Assembly: GCA_022768325.1 (NCBI GenBank)
Contig: JALEMI010000001.1
Coordinates: forward strand, 1 to 39,737
DNA from: Bacteroidales bacterium
GTDB lineage: Bacteria > Bacteroidota > Bacteroidia > Bacteroidales > Marinilabiliaceae
Reading direction: 5' to 3'
DNA length: 39,737 nucleotides
Within the stretch, counting starts at the first letter, position 1. Every line of letters starts with the position of its first letter. Below, in pieces: positions 25,926-34,309 of the stretch. A program made the translations under genes and the position numbers. A model generated the notes under the pieces. That model had not been told where the DNA came from, made no database searches, and saw only the letters and a list, made by a program, of their open reading frames with translations.

Positions 25926-27785
25926 ATGGACACCAGAATAGCAACGCTGGCCTCACTAACAGCCATGCTCTTGGCCACAACATCGGCAACAGCGCAAAAG
26001 GCCGATGAGCCTTTCTTGAAAATAGGACCCGACGTCACCACATGGGGCGAGTTCAACCACCTTTTTGAGCAAAACAGCAACGCCTCGCTCCTCCCAATAG
26101 GACGCGAGGAATACGCCGCCATATTCACCAACTACAAGCTCAAAGTGGCTGAGGCCAAAGCCTTAGGGCTGGACACCACCGAGGCCTACCGCAACGAGAG
26201 CGACTATTACATTGGCGAGCTGGCCAAAAACTACTTGCAAGACACCACGGCCGTGGCCCGCTTTGCCAGACGCGCCCATGCCCGCGGCGCGGAGGAGATT
26301 CATGCGTCGCACATCCTCGTGACGTGCCGCCCCCAGGCATCGCCCGCCGACACGCTTGCCGCCTACAACCGCGTGGCCGCGGCAAGGGAGCGCATCATGG
26401 CAGGCGAAGATTTTGCCACCGTGGCGCGTGAGATGTCCGAAGACCCGTCGGCCAAGAACAACGCCGGAGACCTGGGCTATTTCTCTTCGTTGCAAATGGT
26501 TGAGCAGTTTGAAGATATGGCTTTCTCCACGCCCGTGGGGCAGACGTCCGAGGTCTTCCGCACGCGCTTCGGCTTCCATTGCCTCCACGTCTACGACCGT
26601 CGCACGTCAGAGGGCGAGGTGCGCGTCAAGCATATCATGAAACTCGTCCCCAAAGACGCGCCAGACGACAAGGCGGCTAAGGCGCAAATAGACAGCATCT
26701 ACGACGCCATTGTCAACCACGGCGCCGACTTCGACGAGATGGCCCGCAAGTTCTCCGACGACCGTCAGAGCTCATCTCGCGGAGGCCTGATGCCATGGTT
26801 CACGCGCAACCAGATTCTGCCCGAGTTTGCCACAGCGTCGTTCAATCTTCAGGCCGATGGCGACATCTGCGCCCCCGTCCGCACCGCCGCCGGTTGGCAC
26901 ATAATTCGCCGCGTTGGGCGTCGCGCCCAGAAGCCGCAAGAGGAGTACGACACCATGATTCGCCGCGCCCAAGGCTCTAACGCCATGCTGCTCAAAGCTC
27001 CCAAACGCTCACGCATGGCGCAATTGGCCAAAGAGTACGCCTTCACATGGGATGCCGCAGGCCGCGACACCCTGATTGGCATCATGCTCCAGTCGTCCCT
27101 CCCCTCCGAACGCACAGCCTCGCTCAAAGCTCACGCCTCGCAAAGCCTCGCGACGCTCAACGGCAAGACGCTCACCGTGGCAGACGCCATCCCCTACATC
27201 AACAAGTGGATGCCCAACGGTTTGCCGTCCGAAAACGCCTTGGATATCGCCTACGCCATAATTAACGATTACGAGAAAAACCGCCTTGCGCAAAAATATC
27301 CAGAGTACAAGTTCACAAGCGCGGAGTATCGCGACGGGCTGCTCGTCTTCGACCTTATGCAACGCAAGTTGTGGAGCGAAACGCCCGACAGCACGACAAT
27401 TGCTAACCAATACGCAAGTCATCCCGAGCGGTACGCCATAGGCGGAAAGTTCGAGGGCGAGATCTATTTCTGCCCAACCATCAAGGCCGCCGACAAAGTC
27501 CGCAAGCTCGCCGCCAAGGGGCAGAAGGCTAAAGCCGCGCAGTTGGCAATAAAGGTCGTAAGCGGACCTATCGCCCAGGGCGACATCTACGACGACATCC
27601 TATGGCCCGTAACGCCAGCCAATCCCTACGTCGTCGCCGTTGGTCAGACAACAAACGGACAGACGCAAAAGCTGAGCGAGTGCCGCAGCCGCGTTATTTC
27701 CGACCTTCAACAAATTGCCGAGCGCAAGCTCACCGACTCGCTCCGCCAAAAGTATCAACCAAAACAACTCATAAAAATCAAATAG
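25926..27785 (+). CDS. SurA-like periplasmic peptidyl-prolyl isomerase with two parvulin domains
   Basis: A signal peptide (MDTRIATLASLTAMLLATTSATA) leads to a helical N-terminal chaperone region with WGEFNHLFEQN and YKLKVAEAKALGLD. Two parvulin domains follow, at about residues 121-225 (ASHILVTC to FGFHCLHVYDRR) and 229-337 (VKHIMKLV to AGWHIIRRVG). The C-terminal 280 residues look like a further chaperone module. Proteins like this assist folding of outer-membrane beta-barrels. The gene after it starts one base past its stop, so the two are co-transcribed. Confidence 0.9.
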   Translation: MDTRIATLASLTAMLLATTSATAQKADEPFLKIGPDVTTWGEFNHLFEQNSNASLLPIGREEYAAIFTNYKLKVAEAKALGLDTTEAYRNESDYYIGELAKNYLQDTTAVARFARRAHARGAEEIHASHILVTCRPQASPADTLAAYNRVAAARERIMAGEDFATVAREMSEDPSAKNNAGDLGYFSSLQMVEQFEDMAFSTPVGQTSEVFRTRFGFHCLHVYDRRTSEGEVRVKHIMKLVPKDAPDDKAAKAQIDSIYDAIVNHGADFDEMARKFSDDRQSSSRGGLMPWFTRNQILPEFATASFNLQADGDICAPVRTAAGWHIIRRVGRRAQKPQEEYDTMIRRAQGSNAMLLKAPKRSRMAQLAKEYAFTWDAAGRDTLIGIMLQSSLPSERTASLKAHASQSLATLNGKTLTVADAIPYINKWMPNGLPSENALDIAYAIINDYEKNRLAQKYPEYKFTSAEYRDGLLVFDLMQRKLWSETPDSTTIANQYASHPERYAIGGKFEGEIYFCPTIKAADKVRKLAAKGQKAKAAQLAIKVVSGPIAQGDIYDDILWPVTPANPYVVAVGQTTNGQTQKLSECRSRVISDLQQIAERKLTDSLRQKYQPKQLIKIK

Positions 27786-28622
27786 ATGAAGAGAACCAAA
27801 ACCACGATAGCCGCAGCCGCCACATTGGCCATGCTCGGTTGCTCCCCCGCCCAACAAGGACAGACCAGCCCCGCAGGTCAAGACACCACAGCCGTGGCCA
27901 CCGACACCATAGCCTACGAGACCGTGACCCTGCCCAGCGGCGCGTCGCTGCTCGTCTTCCCAAGCCAACAGGGCAAGGCCTCAAAAGCCACGGTCATCTT
28001 GCCTGGCGGCGGCTATTGCTTCCTGGCCAGCGGACACGAAGGGCGCGACGTGGCGGAGTGGATGTGCCGCGACAATCAGACGGCCTTCGTCCTCCTCTAC
28101 CGCTTCCCGCAGACCGACCCAAGCGTACCCAATACCGACGCCCGCGAGGCCATTGAGTACGCACGAGCCCACGCCAAAGAACTCGGGCAATACACAAAGG
28201 TGGGAATCATGGGCAGCTCGGCCGGCGGACACCTCGCCTCGACCGTCGCCACGCATACCGACCTCGTCGACTTCCAGGTTCTCCTCTATCCCGTAATCTC
28301 CATGAAGCCCGGCCTCACGCACCAAGGCTCGCACGACTTCCTCCTCGGGCAAAACCCCGGCGAAGAGGCTGAGACGCTTTATAGCAACGAGAAGCAGGTG
28401 AGCCGCAAGACCCCACGCGCCTTCATCGTCCTCTCGCTCGACGACGACATAGTCCCCGCCGTACCCAACGGCGTGGCATACGCCGAGGCCTTGGCCCGCG
28501 ACAGCGTCCCCACAACTCTCGTCTGCTATCCTCGCGGCGGACACGGATGGGGCTTCTCCAACGACTTCGAGTTCGCGCAACAATGGAAAGCCGAGCTTAA
28601 GAAATTCCTCGACGAAGAATAA
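27786..28622 (+). CDS. Alpha/beta-hydrolase lipoprotein (esterase-like)
   Basis: A lipoprotein signal ends at Cys19 (LAMLGC). The hydrolase fold shows an oxyanion-type PGGGY loop, the nucleophile elbow GSSAGGH with Ser145, an acidic residue in LSLDDDIVP (about 219-221) and the catalytic His253 in GGHGWGF. It resembles BD-FAE/acetyl-esterase-type enzymes that remove acyl groups from glycans or xenobiotics. The substrate is not apparent, and no glycoside hydrolase or SusCD pair is nearby. It directly follows the SurA-like gene with no gap. Confidence 0.87.
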   Translation: MKRTKTTIAAAATLAMLGCSPAQQGQTSPAGQDTTAVATDTIAYETVTLPSGASLLVFPSQQGKASKATVILPGGGYCFLASGHEGRDVAEWMCRDNQTAFVLLYRFPQTDPSVPNTDAREAIEYARAHAKELGQYTKVGIMGSSAGGHLASTVATHTDLVDFQVLLYPVISMKPGLTHQGSHDFLLGQNPGEEAETLYSNEKQVSRKTPRAFIVLSLDDDIVPAVPNGVAYAEALARDSVPTTLVCYPRGGHGWGFSNDFEFAQQWKAELKKFLDEE

Positions 28623-28650
28623 AGCACAGGAGGGAAATCCCTCACCCCAA

Positions 28651-28694
28651 AAACCGTGGGAAACAGGCACTACCCTGTTTTTCCCACGGTTTTC
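28651..28694 (+). terminator. Terminator of the parvulin-hydrolase operon
   Basis: AAAACCGTGGGAAACAGG (28651-28668) pairs with 28674-28693, allowing a two-base bulge, with T residues at the stem end. It lies about 30 bases after the stop. Confidence 0.85.
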
Positions 28695-28703
28695 CTATTT
28701 CCC

Positions 28704-28749
28704 CAAACGCCCTTCAAACACCATTTGAACGCCCTTCAAACGCCATTTG
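28704..28749. repeat. Dispersed palindromic repeat, copy 2
   Basis: CTTCAAAC(A/G)CCATTTGAA occurs twice in tandem (28711-28729 and 28733-28750). The stretch 28704-28729 is the inverse of 16805-16830 with three differences. It lies in the convergent gap between two genes, immediately after a terminator. Confidence 0.65.
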
Positions 28750-28765
28750 AAAAGCCATCTCTCAT

Positions 28766-29896
28766 CTACATTTTTAGCCCCAGCGCATCCCAAAACCCTC
28801 TCGGCAACGCAACATTCTCCAACGCAATGGCCTCCTTGAACAACGGGGCTATCTCCCTTTGCGAGAATCCCGCATTGCCGCACCCTATGGGCGTGACGTA
28901 GAACCGCAGCTCCGGATGCTCACCCGCAAACGTGCAGAACCGCTCTATCGCCTCACGCATCAAAGGCCTCCCGCCCGTCGTCGGGATGGCGTATGACTGC
29001 CCCTGCAGTCCCTCGCCTTGACCATATACAGCCCCGAAGTGACGCATTGCCGCCTGCGACGCGCCGCCAGTGTGACGCCCGTTGGCGTTGCTCCCGAAGA
29101 CGAAGACCTCGTTGCCCTGCAATCGGCTTATCTTCTCGGGCGTCACGCGGTTGCCGTAATAGCTGAGGTTGTATTGCCTTCTGCGGGCCCTCTTCTCTTC
29201 CGCGGTCTCTTCGGGTACGAACTCGTTGGCCATCCTGTCATAGTAGGCCCGCCTCGACGACCGTTCCCGGCTCCACGTGTTGCTTACGCCCGTTGTGTCG
29301 TGGGCAAACTCCACGGCGTTGTCAATGGAGAGCGACGCCGTGACCTCCTTCACGTTGTGTTCCGACCCCATGTAGGAGAATGTCCACCCCTCCTCTTTGA
29401 GATTCTCGATGAACTCCTTCAGCTCCGCCAGCGACCACCGCATAGAGCAGTTCTCAAGACCGTCCGTCAAGATTGTTACGACAGCCGTCGCGTCCACCTC
29501 CGTCTTGATGCGCTCATGCAGGGTGGTCAACGACTCCCCCATGGCGTCATACAAGGGCGTTGAGCCGAATGGCGAGTAGGTATCAAATTTCCCTACTCTG
29601 TCAATAGGCTGTCCGTCAATGATTGTGCGGATGGCCACATCTCGGAACGTGACAACCGTCAGGAAGTGCTCCTGCGTGTCGCCATGCGTCTTCTGCGCCT
29701 CGCGGATGGTGTCAATGACACTGTTGACGCCCTCCTTTGTCATGGCCTCAAGCTCCCACATTGAGCCGCTCTCGTCTACGATTATCAGGTTGTGAATCTG
29801 CATCTTGCCCTGGCTTGGCTCGGGCGTGCCGACCTTGCCGGCAGCGCCTGAATTTGGTCTAACATTTCCCATTTTCTTGAAGTTTATGTTCGTCAT
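28766..29896 (-). CDS. vWA domain fused to a macro-like domain
   Basis: Residues about 33-220 form a von Willebrand A domain with a complete metal-binding MIDAS: Asp41, Ser43 and Ser45 in VDESGSM, Thr113 in GSTPLYDA and Asp145 in LTDG. A charged linker follows. Residues about 263-365 form a small domain starting EVFVFGSNANGRHTGGAS and continuing with YGQGEGLQGQSYAIPT and YVTPIGCGNAGF. This resembles a phage/plasmid-borne family (A1S_2505-like) and looks like a distant macro (ADP-ribose-binding) fold. That fold assignment is inference. There is no signal peptide, so it is cytosolic. A Nudix/winged-helix regulator lies 143 bases upstream on the same strand, strengthening an ADP-ribose or NAD connection. 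Confidence 0.8.
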   Translation of the reverse strand: MTNINFKKMGNVRPNSGAAGKVGTPEPSQGKMQIHNLIIVDESGSMWELEAMTKEGVNSVIDTIREAQKTHGDTQEHFLTVVTFRDVAIRTIIDGQPIDRVGKFDTYSPFGSTPLYDAMGESLTTLHERIKTEVDATAVVTILTDGLENCSMRWSLAELKEFIENLKEEGWTFSYMGSEHNVKEVTASLSIDNAVEFAHDTTGVSNTWSRERSSRRAYYDRMANEFVPEETAEEKRARRRQYNLSYYGNRVTPEKISRLQGNEVFVFGSNANGRHTGGASQAAMRHFGAVYGQGEGLQGQSYAIPTTGGRPLMREAIERFCTFAGEHPELRFYVTPIGCGNAGFSQREIAPLFKEAIALENVALPRGFWDALGLKM

Positions 29897-29905
29897 TCTT
29901 TGTAT

Positions 29906-29920
29906 GTGTATTTTTGACGC
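29906..29920. promoter_or_regulatory. Weak operator-like site upstream of the vWA/macro gene
   Basis: GTGTATTTTTGACGC keeps the arms GTGTA and ACGC of the site at 30848-30862 (GTGTAAAAATTACGC) but differs in the centre. It lies 10-24 bases before the ATG. It could be a weak site for the Nudix regulator, but it may be chance. Confidence 0.25.
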
Positions 29921-29946
29921 AATTAAAAATTGAATGTAAGAACCCG

Positions 29947-29972
29947 TTAGGCGGCAAGACGATGCCGTCTAA
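29947..29972. repeat. Hairpin between the Nudix and vWA/macro genes
   Basis: TTAGGCGGCA and TGCCGTCTAA pair with one mismatch around a six-base loop. No T-tract follows on either strand, so it may be a processing or partial-termination element rather than a full terminator. Confidence 0.4.
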
Positions 29973-30039
29973 GACGTGTGGTGTCCACCATGAGGAATAA
30001 GCCCGTGCCTATCCCTTGAAAATTCTGATATTCAGTGCT

Positions 30040-30780
30040 TTAGAACTCCAGCCGCATACCCACTTTCTTCGCCTCGCCGTACGCATCCCTGTCAAAAGCG
30101 TATTTCTTTGGCGAGCGATGCGGGTTTCCCGTAACTTTTCCGCCCGTGTCCTTTATGTAGCCCAGGTTCAGCATCTTTTTTTGGAAATTCCGCCTGTCGC
30201 GCAGCTTGCTGTCTTTCCCCTCGGGGTCGAGAATGGCAATGTAGATGTTTTGCAACTGCGGCATCGTGAACTCCTCGTCAAGCAGCTGAAAACCAATGGG
30301 CGCGAAGTGTATCCTCTGCCGCAATGCCGATAGGGCCTTTTGAAGAATCTCCTCGTGGTCAAACGCCAATTCGGGATGCTCACCCACGGGAAACCATACG
30401 GCCTTAGTGGCATCGTCGCCGCCAACCACCTCATAGTCCTTAGAGCGGACAAGCGCAAAAAACGCTATCGAAATCACCTGGTCGTCATGCCCCGTGTCCC
30501 TGCCCGGCTCACTGAACGCCCCTATCTGCTCCATGTACAAATTCTCCACGCGCGTCTCCTCGCCCAGCTCTCGTTTCACGCACTCCTCGGCACTCTCCCC
30601 TTGCTTTAGGAATCCGCCAGGCAATGCCCACATCCCCTTGAACGGCTCAACGCCCCTCTGTATCAGCAAAACGTCGAGGCTATTCGTGTCGACGTTAAAC
30701 CCGAAGACGACGGCGTCCGTAGCAACCGACGGATGCCAAAAGTCCGACTCCCATTTCTTCGTCTGCTCGTTCAGTTTCAT
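30040..30780 (-). CDS. Nudix-domain transcriptional regulator (NrtR/AraR-like)
   Basis: The 246-residue protein has an N-terminal Nudix fold (about 1-150) and a C-terminal winged-helix domain (about 165-246, MPQLQNIYIAILD, FQKKMLNLGYIKD, SPKKYAFDRDAY). This is the architecture of NrtR and AraR. The Nudix box reads GFLKQGE, then RELGEET. The catalytic REx2EE glutamates are kept, but the usual closing Gly is Arg. Some hydrolase activity on ADP-ribose-like ligands is therefore possible. NrtR-type regulators sense ADP-ribose and control NAD genes. AraR-type ones sense arabinose. Inverted repeats flank its own promoter, so autoregulation is likely. The vWA/macro gene follows on the same strand. 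Confidence 0.87.
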   Translation of the reverse strand: MKLNEQTKKWESDFWHPSVATDAVVFGFNVDTNSLDVLLIQRGVEPFKGMWALPGGFLKQGESAEECVKRELGEETRVENLYMEQIGAFSEPGRDTGHDDQVISIAFFALVRSKDYEVVGGDDATKAVWFPVGEHPELAFDHEEILQKALSALRQRIHFAPIGFQLLDEEFTMPQLQNIYIAILDPEGKDSKLRDRRNFQKKMLNLGYIKDTGGKVTGNPHRSPKKYAFDRDAYGEAKKVGMRLEF

Positions 30781-30790
30781 CTCTCTTATA

Positions 30791-30809
30791 TTGTGTAATA
30801 TTTACACAA
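30791..30809. promoter_or_regulatory. Operator-like inverted repeat in the Nudix leader
   Basis: TTGTGTAA and TTACACAA are perfectly complementary around three central bases. The site lies between the -7 box and the start codon of the Nudix gene, where a bound repressor would block transcription. It is a likely site for the encoded winged-helix regulator. Confidence 0.65.
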
Positions 30810-30840
30810 CAAAGTTACCGCTTTATTTTTAATGCGCAAT
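30810..30840 (-). promoter_or_regulatory. Promoter of the Nudix regulator gene
   Basis: On the minus strand ATTG (30840-30837), a 19-base spacer and TAACTTTG (30817-30810) form a good Bacteroidota promoter with one mismatch in the -33 box. It is bracketed by the inverted repeats at 30791-30809 and 30848-30862. Confidence 0.65.
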
Positions 30841-30847
30841 AGTTTAC

Positions 30848-30862
30848 GTGTAAAAATTACGC
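30848..30862. promoter_or_regulatory. Second operator-like inverted repeat upstream of the Nudix promoter
   Basis: GTGTAA and TTACGC around AAA match the inner arms of the 30791-30809 site with one mismatch. It lies just upstream of the -33 box and between the divergent Nudix and HAD genes, so it could influence both. Confidence 0.45.
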
Positions 30863-30925
30863 ATTATCTCAACTGTCTGATATTACGGTTAAATTGAGTA
30901 ACTTAACTGGCGAAAACAAACACCC

Positions 30926-31564
30926 ATGCCCCTAAAAAACATCATTCTCGACTTTGACGGGACGCTCGGCGACACACGCCGACTTATCGTCACGACCCTC
31001 CAAGACACCCTCCGCCAAAAGGGTCTCCCCGTGGTCGATGCCGCCCTCTGCGCCAGCACCATCGGCCTCCGCCTCGACGAGAGTTTCCGCACCCTCCTCC
31101 CCCTCTCTGAGGCCGAGGCGCAAGAGTGCGCCGCAACATACCGCGAGATTTTCGATCAAAACAAGCTCACGATTGCCGTTGAGCCATTCCCCCACGTCGT
31201 GGAGACTATCCGCCTTCTCCACGCCCAGGGCCACACCCTGGCAATAGCCAGCAGCCGCAGCCGCCACTCCCTCATCGACTACGCCAAGCAATTCGACATC
31301 GAGGAGTGCCTCGCCACAATCGTCTCGGCCGACGACGTCGCTCACGTCAAGCCCGCGCCCGACATGGCTCTCCTCGCCATGCGCCAGATGGGTGCCAATG
31401 CCGCCGAGACCGTAGTCGTGGGCGACACGGCATACGACATCCTCATGGGCCAATCGGCCGGCACACACACCTGCGCCGTGACCTACGGCAACGGCACGGC
31501 CGCCCAACTCGCCACGGCCGACTACGTCATCAACGACTTCGCGGACCTCGCCAAAATATTGTGA
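30926..31564 (+). CDS. HAD-family phosphatase (phosphoglycolate phosphatase-like)
   Basis: The 212-residue cytosolic hydrolase shows the HAD motifs in order: ILDFDGTLGDT with the nucleophile Asp9 or so, motif II IASSR, the Lys in VKPAPDMAL and motif IV VVVGDTAYDI. A helical cap lies between motifs I and II, as in the phosphoglycolate phosphatase/beta-phosphoglucomutase group. The exact substrate cannot be read from the sequence. It is divergent from the Nudix regulator with 145 bases between, which contain the operator-like sites. No exact -7 box was found for it. Confidence 0.87.
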   Translation: MPLKNIILDFDGTLGDTRRLIVTTLQDTLRQKGLPVVDAALCASTIGLRLDESFRTLLPLSEAEAQECAATYREIFDQNKLTIAVEPFPHVVETIRLLHAQGHTLAIASSRSRHSLIDYAKQFDIEECLATIVSADDVAHVKPAPDMALLAMRQMGANAAETVVVGDTAYDILMGQSAGTHTCAVTYGNGTAAQLATADYVINDFADLAKIL

Positions 31565-31692
31565 ATGACGCACTTGACGCGCCCGCTTCGCCTCTTTTAA
31601 ATCAAACTTAACGTATTGAGCAAGGCTTTCTCGCTGATTTTTAGCAACTTTGCAAACCAATAATGCCCCACGTCGCATCTTCCTGGCACTAA

Positions 31693-33363
<1,671 letters not shown>

Positions 33364-33392
33364 GCCGCACCCCTCCGCCCACAACATCAGCC

Positions 33393-33439
33393 GAAGCCCC
33401 GCCACCCGACCAAAAGGTGGCGGGGCTTCCCGCATTTTT
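33393..33439 (+). terminator. Terminator of the ABC-F gene
   Basis: A perfect 14-base GC-rich stem (33393-33406 with 33416-33429) with a nine-base loop is followed by CCGCATTTTT. The T-run starts a few bases after the stem. Confidence 0.88.
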
Positions 33440-33443
33440 AACA

Positions 33444-33517
33444 AAGTATGATTAGCCCCAATAGCCGCTGAAGCTAATTATGTTTAGCCCAAATGACGTT
33501 TTAAGCTAATCATACTT
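33444..33517. repeat. Inverted-repeat-bounded pair of tandem hairpin units
   Basis: AAGTATGATTAGC (33444-33456) and GCTAATCATACTT (33505-33517) are perfect inverted arms. Between and overlapping them are two head-to-tail units of about 30 bases (33452-33480 and 33483-33512), each starting TTAGCCC and ending AGCTAAT. Two units are too few and too divergent to be a CRISPR array. The element lies between a terminator and an ATPase pseudogene, suggesting a mobile or integration scar. Confidence 0.55.
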
Positions 33518-33522
33518 CGTAA

Positions 33523-33884
33523 AGTACGGATTTTGATGCACCTTTTCAGAGGCTAAGAGCGCAGAAAAGCAAGGTATTAAACTCGCTTTTGGACGGCTTC
33601 CAAAACAAGCCGCTGCTCTTGCGCCTTGTAGACAACTGCCTGAACTTCGGCACATTTCCCGAGATTGTACTTGGGCGGATGGGCGACAATATCAAGACAG
33701 AACTCCTAAGCAGCCATTTTGAGTCAATCGTACAGAAGGACTGCATAATATACAACACGATACGCGACGCCCACCTGTTCTACCGCTTAGTCAATTACCT
33801 TTTGCAAAACACGGCCAACCGATTCTCGCCCCAACAGCTCAGCAAAGCAATATCCGCATATCGCCCCTCTGGAAATGGGTCCTG
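33523..33884 (+). pseudogene. Fragment of a DUF4143-type AAA ATPase
   Basis: From 33523 an open frame without a start codon encodes QRLRAQKSKVLNSLLDGFQ, NFGTFPEIVLGR, then HFESIVQKDCIIYN and LFYRLVNYLLQNTANRFS. This is the junction between the AAA (AAA_14) and DUF4143 parts of an ATPase family common in Bacteroidota. The ATP-binding N-terminus and most of DUF4143 are missing. After about residue 120 the frame loses resemblance and runs into Ser/Thr/Arg-rich sequence. It begins just after the repeat at 33444-33517, so the 5' part may have been deleted there. Confidence 0.7.
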
Positions 33885-33930
33885 GAATAGCCCCCACCGC
33901 ACGCACACTTCGCCCAGCCGGCATATTACA

Positions 33931-33966
33931 ATTAAAGCCTCACGTACGAGTACGCGAGGCTTTAAT
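33931..33966 (-). terminator. Long hairpin at the end of the small transcription unit
   Basis: ATTAAAGCCTC (33931-33941) pairs with GAGGCTTTAAT (33956-33966), and inside it CGTAC pairs with GTACG around a two-base loop. The right arm overlaps the stop codon region of the 27-residue frame. It may also terminate transcription from the other side. Confidence 0.65.
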
Positions 33967-34045
33967 CAACAATAGACAACAACAGATGAAAATCCGTCAT
34001 CACGACGGCTAATATTTTGAAGGGCTCCCGGCTGACCTTTGTCAT
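33962..34045 (-). CDS. 27-residue small protein or leader peptide
   Basis: The frame encodes MTKVSREPFKILAVVMTD followed by a short hydrophobic end. It is preceded by a well-placed promoter (34083-34114) and overlaps a strong hairpin at its stop, so it forms a complete miniature transcription unit. The opening, charged residues then a hydrophobic stretch, resembles tiny membrane-associated Bacteroidales proteins often annotated as smalltalk proteins. That resemblance is weak. It could instead be a small RNA whose frame is accidental. Confidence 0.45.
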   Translation of the reverse strand: MTKVSREPFKILAVVMTDFHLLLSIVD

Positions 34046-34082
34046 GTCCGCTAACCCGTTTGTTTGTCGTTCTTTGACACTG

Positions 34083-34114
34083 CAAATATGAGAATATATT
34101 AACAGTTGCGCAAG
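34083..34114 (-). promoter_or_regulatory. Promoter of the small transcription unit
   Basis: On the minus strand CTTG (34114-34111), a 20-base spacer and CATATTTG (34090-34083) resemble the consensus with one mismatch in each box. The following sequence GCAGTGTC is identical to that after the amt -7 box. Confidence 0.55.
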
Positions 34115-34250
34115 AGTTTTATTAATTTTTTTAAACCCAATTGCATACCAATTCACCATATCCCGCCTTTATCCTTCTGAATATCAGCATAATACCCCTC
34201 CGCATTTTGCTTAAAAAAGTTTCACACTTCGGACCTCCACCGAATGGGAA

Positions 34251-34287
34251 AGCCCCTCCATTCGCTCGTTTCACGAATGGAGGGGCT
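34251..34287 (-). terminator. Terminator of the CoA-transferase gene
   Basis: A perfect 14-base stem (34251-34264 with 34274-34287) with a nine-base loop lies 22 bases past the stop. Only TT follows on the minus strand, so it may serve for RNA stability as much as termination. Confidence 0.75.
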
Positions 34288-34309
34288 GATTCTTAGGAGC
34301 TATGCCGCC

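Noticed and set aside
33452-33512. Possible two-repeat CRISPR array
   Set aside because: The two units differ at many positions, are directly adjacent without spacer-sized inserts, and no cas genes are present.
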